A stretch of DNA of 24,014 nt from IMG/VR virus record IMGVR_UViG_3300018049_000144, positions 1-24,014 of that record, one strand, 5' to 3'. The notes under the pieces were generated by a model that worked only from the letters and a program-made list of their open reading frames with translations, was not told where the DNA came from and did not search any database. Origin of the DNA: a virus. This document shows, piece after piece, positions 14,740 to 20,073 of the stretch. A program made the position numbers and the translations under genes. Position 1 is the stretch's first letter, and every line of letters starts with the position of its first letter.

Positions 14740-14863
14740 ACTATATGAAAAAGCAGCAGCTTTTCATAGCATTTCCGTTGAAGAATTGCAAGAGCGATTA
14801 GTAAACGGAGAAGCACTCATCCATAAATATTATGTAGGTATTTATGGAAAGGACTTTATCTAA
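14723..14863 (+). CDS. Hypothetical protein, 46 aa
   Basis: ATG 14723 to TAA 14863; the stop shares a base with the next ATG. The product has a helical SVEELQERLVNGEALIHKYY segment. The overlaps at both ends and the sensible codon choice support translation. Function unknown. Confidence 0.58.
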   Translation: MSWTTKLYEKAAAFHSISVEELQERLVNGEALIHKYYVGIYGKDFI

Positions 14864-15102
14864 TGTTTACTATTGAAACTGACATGGATGAAACTGCTAT
14901 CACAATTATGGATGATACAGGAGAGCTTGAAGATGTTCAGGCTCTTTTGTACGATGACTATTGTCATATCAGACAATGGAATGAAAAGACTAAACTATTT
15001 GATGTAGTTACCTTAAAAGCTGAGATGTATTTAAAGCTAATGGAAGCTTGGAAGCTTGGTGATGGCACATATGTCTTAGAGAAAAAAAACGTAAGTGTTT
15101 GA
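14863..15102 (+). CDS. Conserved phage hypothetical protein, 79 aa
   Basis: Begins MFTIETDMDETAITIMDDTG and continues LLYDDYCHIRQWNEKTKLFDVV, predicted beta strands with a conserved phage look. The final residues (EKKNVSV) and the stop are encoded by the A8CGTAAG-N3-TTGATTT element, so the regulatory element has set the C-terminus of the gene. Confidence 0.7.
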   Translation: MFTIETDMDETAITIMDDTGELEDVQALLYDDYCHIRQWNEKTKLFDVVTLKAEMYLKLMEAWKLGDGTYVLEKKNVSV

Positions 15103-15105
15103 TTT
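15082..15105 (+). promoter_or_regulatory. A8CGTAAG-N3-TTGATTT element upstream of early promoter (copy 3)
   Basis: Eight A, CGTAAG, TGT, TTGATTT; it begins 41 bp before the -35 box, the same distance as copy 1. It overlaps the end of the upstream coding region. Confidence 0.6.
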
Positions 15106-15110
15106 TAAAC

Positions 15111-15154
15111 GAAACAAAAAGGTGTACAATCGGTTTAAACTATGGTAGATTAGT
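15111..15154 (+). repeat. 44-bp perfect direct repeat, copy 2 (early promoter cassette)
   Basis: Identical to 4697-4740, more than 10 kb away; the flanks diverge at once on both sides except for the A8CGTAAG element upstream. Confidence 0.9.
15123..15151 (+). promoter_or_regulatory. Early sigma70-like promoter P4
   Basis: TGTACA (15123-15128), 17-bp spacer and TAGATT (15146-15151), the same sequence as P1. It drives the gene at 15177; expected transcription start is near 15158, only about 19 nt before the ATG. Confidence 0.82.
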
Positions 15155-15176
15155 TCTAGAAATTATGGAGGTCTAC

Positions 15177-15380
15177 ATGGATTTAATTACTACACTGACT
15201 ATCAGCGAACGTTTAGCTAACATTCAATTACAAGCCAACAATATGGCTTGGTCTAAGGAACGCTTGCTTCTTGAAATCGGTCAGCTTAAACTTGACCTTG
15301 AGGCGGAGGCTGAAAAAGCCGAAGCCGAATTTATCCGTGAAAATGCTGTCGAAATCTGCGCAGCAATCAACGCCGCTTAA
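15177..15380 (+). CDS. Small coiled-coil-like protein, 67 aa
   Basis: ATG 15177 follows TGGAGGT by 4 nt and lies after promoter P4; earlier in-frame starts would lie within or before the promoter. The product is nearly all helix, with LLLEIGQLKLDLEAEAEKAEAEF (about 34-56) showing heptad-like leucines and Glu/Lys alternation, so a coiled coil is likely. No family recognised. Confidence 0.68.
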   Translation: MDLITTLTISERLANIQLQANNMAWSKERLLLEIGQLKLDLEAEAEKAEAEFIRENAVEICAAINAA

Positions 15381-15391
15381 GGAGATATATT

Positions 15392-15637
15392 ATGGAATAT
15401 GCAACTACTCAATCAGAACGTCTTGCTTTGATCAAGAAAGTCGCTAACCGCCGCAAAAAACTTGCAGCGGTCAAATCTAAAACTCGCAAGATACGAGCTC
15501 CTAAAGTTGATCGTTCTTTTATGGACATCCCTAAAGAGTCTAACATGTATCAGTGGACTGATGCATCTAAATACGCCAAAGAATATTATGGCGAAACCAT
15601 GTATGAAACTACAAGGTTTGATAATGACTGGGATTAA
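15392..15637 (+). CDS. Hypothetical basic protein, 81 aa
   Basis: AAGGAGA precedes the ATG by 6 nt. The N-terminal half is strongly basic (KKVANRRKKLAAVKSKTRKIR, positions 15-35) and the C-terminal half acidic and aromatic (QWTDASKYAKEYYGETMYE). The basic part could bind nucleic acid. The last 14 nt overlap the next gene. Confidence 0.66.
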   Translation: MEYATTQSERLALIKKVANRRKKLAAVKSKTRKIRAPKVDRSFMDIPKESNMYQWTDASKYAKEYYGETMYETTRFDNDWD

Positions 15638-15902
15638 TCCAGAAATTCGTAATAGGATTCGTCTTTCCGTTGCAGCTTATGCTTATGAAATGGAAGACAA
15701 TCCTATTATGGGCGATCATGAGTTTGATGAATTATCCAAGACTATTAATCCTGCTGAAAAAACTGGCAATAGAAAAATGGATAATTTTTTCAGAAAACAT
15801 TTTAATCCTGACACCGGTATGTGGATCCGCCTTCATCCTGAAAGGCAAAAAATAAAATGGATTTATGATACATACTACAAAAATAATGGTGTACAATCTT
15901 AA
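15624..15902 (+). CDS. Small protein resembling the N-terminal Ia region of NAD+-dependent DNA ligases
   Basis: The frame is open upstream, but ATG 15624 gives a coupled start (14-nt overlap) and leaves the basic 81-aa gene intact. The 92-residue product has RLSVAAYAYEMEDNPIMGDHEFDEL, positions 12-36, matching the helix pair with Y-x-x-D-x-P-x-x-x-D-x-E-(Y/F)-D that binds NMN in LigA domain Ia. The ligase nucleotidyltransferase domain is absent. NMN/NAD binding is an inference. Confidence 0.55.
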   Translation: MTGINPEIRNRIRLSVAAYAYEMEDNPIMGDHEFDELSKTINPAEKTGNRKMDNFFRKHFNPDTGMWIRLHPERQKIKWIYDTYYKNNGVQS

Positions 15903-15918
15903 CGCACTGTGGTAGAAT
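15890..15918 (+). promoter_or_regulatory. Early sigma70-like promoter P5
   Basis: TGTACA (15890-15895), 17-bp spacer ending ACTGTGG and TAGAAT (15913-15918). It lies over the last codons of the preceding gene. Transcription should start near 15925, at the ATG of the following gene. Confidence 0.82.
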
Positions 15919-15925
15919 AATGGTT

Positions 15926-16132
15926 ATGAAAACTATACACTATGTAGGAATGGATTACGATACTTATCAGCGTGCTAGACGTGTATTCGGTGGTCCAGCC
16001 TATTACCACAGGTGGATGGATGATCGTGTCTGGACTGAGGTTGCAGATAGCGACACTGTTGTAATTGGTGATCCAACTCATAGACAATATGTATGGGATG
16101 CCTCTGCCGTACCAAGAGAGTACACAGAATGA
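15926..16132 (+). CDS. Conserved phage hypothetical protein, 68 aa
   Basis: Two in-frame ATGs exist: 15920 lies immediately beside the P5 -10 box and 15926 at the expected transcription start, so the P5 transcript would be almost leaderless. The product (MKTIHYVGMDYDTYQRARRVFGG, with HRWMDDRVWTEV later) is a short strand/helix protein of unknown function. It overlaps the next gene by 4 nt. Confidence 0.66.
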   Translation: MKTIHYVGMDYDTYQRARRVFGGPAYYHRWMDDRVWTEVADSDTVVIGDPTHRQYVWDASAVPREYTE

Positions 16133-16221
16133 GGCATGATCTTCTTTGGCGATATGTCCACATTGGACTACTCGTTGCAATAGTAGTAATCCCTTTAGTT
16201 CTAATAGGAGTTATGTTATGA
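16129..16221 (+). CDS. 30-residue single-pass membrane peptide
   Basis: ATG 16129 to TGA 16221, overlapping both neighbours as ATGA. The peptide is RHDLLWRYVHIG followed by about 17 purely hydrophobic residues (LLVAIVVIPLVLIGVML), so it should insert as one membrane helix with the basic N-terminus inside. Possible roles are interference with a host membrane protein or lysis control; unknown. Confidence 0.62.
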   Translation: MRHDLLWRYVHIGLLVAIVVIPLVLIGVML

Positions 16222-16406
16222 ATATTTTCCCTGCTAGTCTTATCAACACTCAAAATCATTGGATGGTTGGTACTGAATGGCCTTTTGCTAAAGGCACTGT
16301 TACTATGCATGACGAAGGCTTTAGTTGTACATGTCAAAAGAAACCACGTAAAGCATGTAGTCACATTAGAAATGTAAAGCTAAGAATATATGGAGTGTAC
16401 CAATGA
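16218..16406 (+). CDS. SWIM zinc-finger mini-protein, 62 aa
   Basis: ATG 16218 overlaps the upstream TGA; an earlier in-frame start is unlikely as it would span the membrane peptide. Residues about 36-47 read C-T-C-QKKPRKAC-S-H, the C-x-C-x(n)-C-x-H pattern of SWIM zinc fingers, followed by an amphipathic IRNVKLRIYG. SWIM domains bind DNA or proteins. A stand-alone SWIM unit is unusual, and a small regulator is possible. Confidence 0.65.
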   Translation: MNIFPASLINTQNHWMVGTEWPFAKGTVTMHDEGFSCTCQKKPRKACSHIRNVKLRIYGVYQ

Positions 16407-16747
16407 GTATGCATATGATTCGTGGTGTGCAAGTCCACGGTAAATCAAAAATTAAACGTAAACCTGGTTGGAAAAAAGCTCAACAAGAGCATGAAGAATT
16501 TCTAAAGAAAATGGGTGTGACTGGCAAAAAATCTAATTATCGAGCTCCTATGCCTGATTATAGTTCAAATCGTCAGTCACTTCCAACTTCAGATGTTATA
16601 TGCGGCAACGGCACAAAACGTGACGCTCAAAAATATACAGGTGATGAGATTGCTGGTATTGTTGTTACACACAAATCTAATCTTATGCCAGTTCGTAAAG
16701 ACAATAAAAAAGCATTTATTGATGCTGCTCAAATGCGGAGAAATTAA
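16403..16747 (+). CDS. Hypothetical basic phage protein, 114 aa
   Basis: A basic protein with KSKIKRKPGWKKAQQEHEEFLKKMG, positions 14-38, and a less charged C-terminal part (SDVICGNGTKRDAQKYTGDEIAGIVVTHKSN, 63-93). This layout looks familiar from short T4-like phage proteins, but no function is known to me. Overlaps by 4 nt upstream and by 1 nt downstream. Confidence 0.68.
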   Translation: MSMHMIRGVQVHGKSKIKRKPGWKKAQQEHEEFLKKMGVTGKKSNYRAPMPDYSSNRQSLPTSDVICGNGTKRDAQKYTGDEIAGIVVTHKSNLMPVRKDNKKAFIDAAQMRRN

Positions 16748-17505
16748 TGATAGATTGGAATATATTTCACGATAGAGGATATGTTATTTCTGATAAATTA
16801 TTTAACGAAGAAGACATTACATCTCTTAATGAAATGGCTAGTAAATTAGACCCTTCTATTGGTCAATCAAAACAAGGATGGTATAATTACTTACGTTTGC
16901 ATGAAGAACGTGACAACGGAGTTAATATATTAAATGATATTGAATGGTCATATTTCTGGTCTCATACACCTTTAGATAATCCAATTATCAATGAAAAAAT
17001 TTTACCAGTGCTATCTGAGATCTGTGATCTAGCTTTTGATGGATGGGATTGGGGATGGCAAGATACAAATCGATATATTGTTCAAAATTATCCTCATGAT
17101 GAGTCTCAAGCAGGAGTTCATCCTCATTTTGATGCTCCATACATTTGGCCTCAAATGCCAGAAAAACAGATGGCAAAAGAATTACAAGAAGGAATCTTAA
17201 GTGTCACCTTTATTGTTCCATTAATGAACTTTACTGTGGAAACTGGTGCTACAGGTGTAGTGCCAGGGACTCATAAATTTATTTGGGATACCGCTAAATG
17301 GAATGATGCTAAAGATTATACCACACAATTTTTTAAAGATAACTATGTACAACCAGAAGTAGAAATAGGTAGAGTTGCGTGTTTTTATGGAAATATTTTA
17401 CATAGTGTTATGCCAAACCAATCTGATATGATTAGGCGTGGAATAATTTATCGAGGCATAAGACAAGATGCACTTGATGAAATGAAAAAGTATGAATTAG
17501 GATAA
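16747..17505 (+). CDS. PhyH-like 2-oxoglutarate/Fe(II) dioxygenase
   Basis: A 252-residue protein with HPHFDAP (125-131; His127 and Asp129 as H-x-D metal ligands), METGATGVVPGTHK-type turn (164-177), distal LHSVMPNQ (218-225; His219) and RRGIIYRGI (230-238) carrying the 2-oxoglutarate-binding Arg. The order fits phytanoyl-CoA dioxygenase-family enzymes, which hydroxylate small molecules or, in relatives, bases and sugars. It is set among small early genes. Substrate unknown. Not close to the other oxygenase at 5756. Confidence 0.8.
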   Translation: MIDWNIFHDRGYVISDKLFNEEDITSLNEMASKLDPSIGQSKQGWYNYLRLHEERDNGVNILNDIEWSYFWSHTPLDNPIINEKILPVLSEICDLAFDGWDWGWQDTNRYIVQNYPHDESQAGVHPHFDAPYIWPQMPEKQMAKELQEGILSVTFIVPLMNFTVETGATGVVPGTHKFIWDTAKWNDAKDYTTQFFKDNYVQPEVEIGRVACFYGNILHSVMPNQSDMIRRGIIYRGIRQDALDEMKKYELG

Positions 17506-17515
17506 GGAGATACGA

Positions 17516-17776
17516 ATGTATAAAGAAGATATTGTAGCACATCTTGTACGTAAAACTGCTACCATCACTTTTGATAAAAAAGATGGCACTGAACGAGTTA
17601 TGAAGTGCACTCTAATGAAAAGCCTGTTGCCTGAACAAATGGACATTGAGGAAAAAATGGACGGCGATCGTGTAGCCGGTAATCCAAATGTACTAGCAGT
17701 ATGGGATCTTGAAAAAAACGATTGGCGTAGTTTTAGAATTGATAGTGTCAAAGAAATGGTTTTTCACGACGTATAA
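17516..17776 (+). CDS. WYL_2/DUF2693 (Sm-like SH3 barrel) protein, 86 aa
   Basis: AAGGAG precedes the ATG. The sequence VRKTATITFDKKDGTERVMKCTL (10-32 by position) followed by VLAVWDLEKNDWRSFRIDSV matches the T4-like phage WYL_2 (DUF2693) family: a small beta barrel predicted to bind RNA, DNA or nucleotides. Role in infection unknown. Its last bases (GTATAA) overlap a TATAAATA late-promoter match. Confidence 0.75.
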   Translation: MYKEDIVAHLVRKTATITFDKKDGTERVMKCTLMKSLLPEQMDIEEKMDGDRVAGNPNVLAVWDLEKNDWRSFRIDSVKEMVFHDV

Positions 17777-17779
17777 ATA
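17772..17779 (+). promoter_or_regulatory. T4-type late promoter match TATAAATA
   Basis: Exact match to the T4 late promoter core, overlapping the stop of the upstream gene and ending 24 nt before the ATG at 17804. It is among early genes, so it may be real (late re-expression) or a chance match in AT-rich DNA. Confidence 0.4.
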
Positions 17780-17803
17780 GTGGTATTATTACCGGAGAAA
17801 AGC

Positions 17804-18148
17804 ATGGAAAATGAATTCGATTCAAACGGATATGGAATTTTAATTCGTACTGAAGATTCAGACGATCTTATTGCTTTGCGTGATGCTAGACCTCCTGGTC
17901 AAGAGGTATTTAATCCTGCAGTTACTGCAATTAAAGATATGTTTTGGCGTAAATTTGGAAAAATTTGGATAGATGATAATCCTCATCCTTTTTATGTTAC
18001 AGTAGATGATGGTATACCAACGCCAGATGGCAAAGATATAGTAGAATATTTTAATAGTGACACTATTACTCTATGGGAATATAGACAAAATAAATGGATG
18101 ACTTTCCATATAACACAAGTCGCTCAAACAAAAACAGGTAGTAAATAA
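17804..18148 (+). CDS. Hypothetical protein, 114 aa
   Basis: ATG 17804 is chosen over the in-frame GTG 17780, because GGAG lies 6 nt before it. The product (ENEFDSNGYGILIRTEDSDD, later FWRKFGKIWIDDNPHPFYVTVDDG and ITLWEYRQNKWMTFHI) is strand-rich and acidic, similar in feel to the preceding SH3-like gene, but no family is recognised. The TAA shares a base with the next ATG. Confidence 0.68.
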   Translation: MENEFDSNGYGILIRTEDSDDLIALRDARPPGQEVFNPAVTAIKDMFWRKFGKIWIDDNPHPFYVTVDDGIPTPDGKDIVEYFNSDTITLWEYRQNKWMTFHITQVAQTKTGSK

Positions 18149-18324
18149 TGGATATAGCAATACCTTTTTTCATTTGGATTACAATGCTAATATGTTGGCT
18201 TATTGGCCGGCGGTCAAGTCAAAACGAAATAATTGAAACAACTATTAATGTTTTAATTTCTAAAGGATACTTGAAGGCAAGCATTGATGAAGATGGTGAA
18301 ATAATTTTAGAAAAATTGAAATAA
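18148..18324 (+). CDS. Small membrane-anchored protein, 58 aa
   Basis: ATG 18148 to TAA 18324. Residues 4-20 (AIPFFIWITMLICWLIG) form one membrane helix, followed by RR and a cytoplasmic-like domain NEIIETTINVLISKGYLK with an acidic end. The positive residues after the helix suggest that the C-terminal part stays in the cytoplasm. Function unknown. Confidence 0.66.
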   Translation: MDIAIPFFIWITMLICWLIGRRSSQNEIIETTINVLISKGYLKASIDEDGEIILEKLK

Positions 18325-18328
18325 ATGG

Positions 18329-18357
18329 TTTACTTTTCATTTAAACTGTGGTAGAAT
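18329..18357 (+). promoter_or_regulatory. Early sigma70-like promoter P6
   Basis: TTTACT (18329-18334), preceded by G as in the T4 early GTTTAC box, 17-bp spacer ending ACTGTGG, and TAGAAT (18352-18357). It drives the 157-aa gene and the gp33-like gene. Confidence 0.82.
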
Positions 18358-18385
18358 ATACTATATGTAATGATGGAGGAAGCCA

Positions 18386-18859
18386 ATGGCTATTCGTAAA
18401 AAGCGTAAACCTATGTCACCTGAACAACGCGCCGCGGCTGGTGAAAGATTAAGAAAAGCCCGCGAAAAACGTATGAAGGAGAATCCACCTAAGTATAAAA
18501 ACATTCATCCTAGCGTCCTTGCACGTTCTGAGGAGGATCCATTTTATTTCCGTAAAATTCAAGAGTGGATTAAAATCCAAAAAGAAGAACTAGCTATTGC
18601 TCGTAGCATGCTTCGTAGAAAAGAAAAAGGAGCAGAGGCTAAAGTAGCTAGCCATCAAGCTTATATTCGTAATCTTGAAACATATCTAAGAACTGGTACT
18701 TACCAAGATATGTTTTATGGAGAAAGACAGCAAAATAAGATTAGGTACGTCTGTCACACTCCAGCGTTTCACCCGGATGGAACACAAAAATTTTCATATG
18801 GTGTCTTCTATCCTAGTCTAGGAGTTACCTATACAGGCCTAGAGGAAGAGAATGCTTGA
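18386..18859 (+). CDS. Conserved T4-like hypothetical protein, 157 aa
   Basis: The first 40 residues are strongly basic (RKKRKPMSPEQRAAAGERLRKAREKR is at 3-28), followed by a helical region with WIKIQKEELAIARSMLRRKEKG and a Tyr-rich C-terminus. GGAGG precedes the ATG by 7 nt. It sits before the gp33-like gene, near where T4 has gene 59, but I see no clear gp59 similarity. Nucleic-acid binding is likely from the charge; function otherwise unknown. It overlaps the next gene by 8 nt. Confidence 0.68.
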   Translation: MAIRKKRKPMSPEQRAAAGERLRKAREKRMKENPPKYKNIHPSVLARSEEDPFYFRKIQEWIKIQKEELAIARSMLRRKEKGAEAKVASHQAYIRNLETYLRTGTYQDMFYGERQQNKIRYVCHTPAFHPDGTQKFSYGVFYPSLGVTYTGLEEENA

Positions 18860-19082
18860 AGCAGAATTTATGAATAAATCAAAATTTAGTAAAATAGTAG
18901 AAAAGCAGGTTATGGATAAAAAACTCGACTACATTGAAGCTGTAGTCGAGGCCTGCAAAGCCACAAACATCGATCCAGAAGATGTAAAGAAATTCATCTC
19001 TCCTGTTATTAAGGAGAAGATTGAAGCAGAGGCAATGCGATTAAATTATTTGCCTCGTCAAAATACTTTGTTTTTTGAATAA
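18852..19082 (+). CDS. 33: gp33-like late-promoter transcription coactivator
   Basis: A 76-residue helical protein (KKLDYIEAVVEACKATNIDPEDVKKFISPVIKEKIEAEAMRLNYLP lies at about 23-68) with the layout of gp33-like proteins in T4-like marine phages. T4 gp33 bridges RNA polymerase and the sliding clamp to activate late promoters. The position just upstream of gene 32 agrees with the T4 order 59-33-dsbA-32. AGAGGAAGAG precedes the ATG. Short sequences make the match less certain. Confidence 0.68.
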   Translation: MLEAEFMNKSKFSKIVEKQVMDKKLDYIEAVVEACKATNIDPEDVKKFISPVIKEKIEAEAMRLNYLPRQNTLFFE

Positions 19083-19089
19083 ATAATCA

Positions 19090-19118
19090 TGTACATTTCA
19101 GAAAATATAGTGTATAAT
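19090..19118 (+). promoter_or_regulatory. Promoter of gene 32 (P7)
   Basis: TGTACA (19090-19095), exactly 17 bp, consensus TATAAT (19113-19118) preceded by TG. This is the closest match to the sigma70 consensus in the window, as suits the highly made gp32. The leader is about 30 nt with CGGAGA before ATG 19156. Confidence 0.85.
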
Positions 19119-19136
19119 ATTTCAGTAACATTTCAG
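19095..19136 (+). repeat. Three ATTTCAG repeats in the gene 32 promoter and leader
   Basis: ATTTCAG occurs at 19095, 19119 and 19130. The last two should be within or next to the mRNA leader. T4 gp32 represses its own translation by binding its leader, so unstructured repeats here could be an operator; this is inference. Confidence 0.4.
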
Positions 19137-19155
19137 ACATACGGAGAATACAATC

Positions 19156-20073
19156 ATGTCTTTTGCAAACCTTAAACGTAATAAAAATAAAATTGACCAG
19201 TTGGTAGCAGCAGCGGAAGCAACTGGTGGTGGAAGTTCAAATAATAAGTATGAAGATACTCGTTTTTGGAAACCCACAGTAGATAAAGCCAACAATGGCT
19301 ACGCTGTAATCCGATTCTTACCAGCAGCTGAAGGTAATGACTTGCCGTGGAATCGCTATTGGGACCACGGGTTTAAGGGCCCAACAGGTCGTTGGTATAT
19401 CGAAAAATCACTTACCTCTATTGGCCAAAATGATCCAGTCGGTGAACTAAACTCTCGCCTTTGGAATTCTGGTATTGAGGCTGACAAACAAAAAGCCCGT
19501 AATCAAAAACGTCGGCTTCATTACGTATCAAACGTAATGGTTGTTAGTGATCCAGCAAATCCAGATAATGAAGGTAAAGTATTCCTTTATCAATATGGTA
19601 AAAAAATCTTTGATAAACTAATGGATGCTATGCAACCTGAGTTTGCTGATGAAGAACCAGTTAACCCATTCGATTTTTGGAATGGAGCGAACTTTAAGCT
19701 TAAAATTCGTGATGTTGAAGGTTATCGTAACTATGATAAGTCTGAGTTCTCTGCCCCTAGCGCATTAAATGACGATGATGCAGAGCTTGAAAAGATTTAT
19801 AATGGACTCTATGACTTACGTGAATTTACTGATGCAAGTCAGTATAAATCTTATGACGAGCTTAAAGCAAAGTTGATGAGTGTTCTTGGTGAAGAAGCAA
19901 ATGCTGGCGCACCTAAGATTGATGATGAAATTAAACTAGGCAATGAAACTCCTGCACCTAGCATGAAAGAATCTGCTCCATCAACTATTGAGGAGACCAT
20001 CTCATCTAATGATGATGAGGATGATCTCATGGCTCATTTTTCTCAGCTTCTGGATGACGACGAAGCTGCTTAA
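19156..20073 (+). CDS. 32: Single-stranded DNA-binding protein gp32
   Basis: A 305-residue protein close to the T4 gp32 length (301). The N-terminus (SFANLKRNKNKIDQLVAAAE) holds the LAST-like basic patch for cooperative binding; the core contains FWKPTVDKANNGYAVIRFLP, RRLHYVSNVMVVSDPANPDNEGKVF and FDFWNGANFKLKIRDVEGYRNYDKSEF, all gp32 OB-fold landmarks; the C-terminus is acidic (NDDEDDLMAHFSQLLDDDEAA) for binding partner proteins. It coats single strands in replication, recombination and repair. Unlike T4 gp32 it has no cysteine, so no zinc site. The stop overlaps the stop of the convergent late gene. Confidence 0.96.
   Translation: MSFANLKRNKNKIDQLVAAAEATGGGSSNNKYEDTRFWKPTVDKANNGYAVIRFLPAAEGNDLPWNRYWDHGFKGPTGRWYIEKSLTSIGQNDPVGELNSRLWNSGIEADKQKARNQKRRLHYVSNVMVVSDPANPDNEGKVFLYQYGKKIFDKLMDAMQPEFADEEPVNPFDFWNGANFKLKIRDVEGYRNYDKSEFSAPSALNDDDAELEKIYNGLYDLREFTDASQYKSYDELKAKLMSVLGEEANAGAPKIDDEIKLGNETPAPSMKESAPSTIEETISSNDDEDDLMAHFSQLLDDDEAA

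Noticed and set aside
15462-15623. N-terminal extension of the ligase-Ia-like protein
   Set aside because: The extension overlaps the well-supported 81-aa gene out of frame, has no ribosome site and reads as hydrophobic noise; ATG 15624 gives a coupled start.
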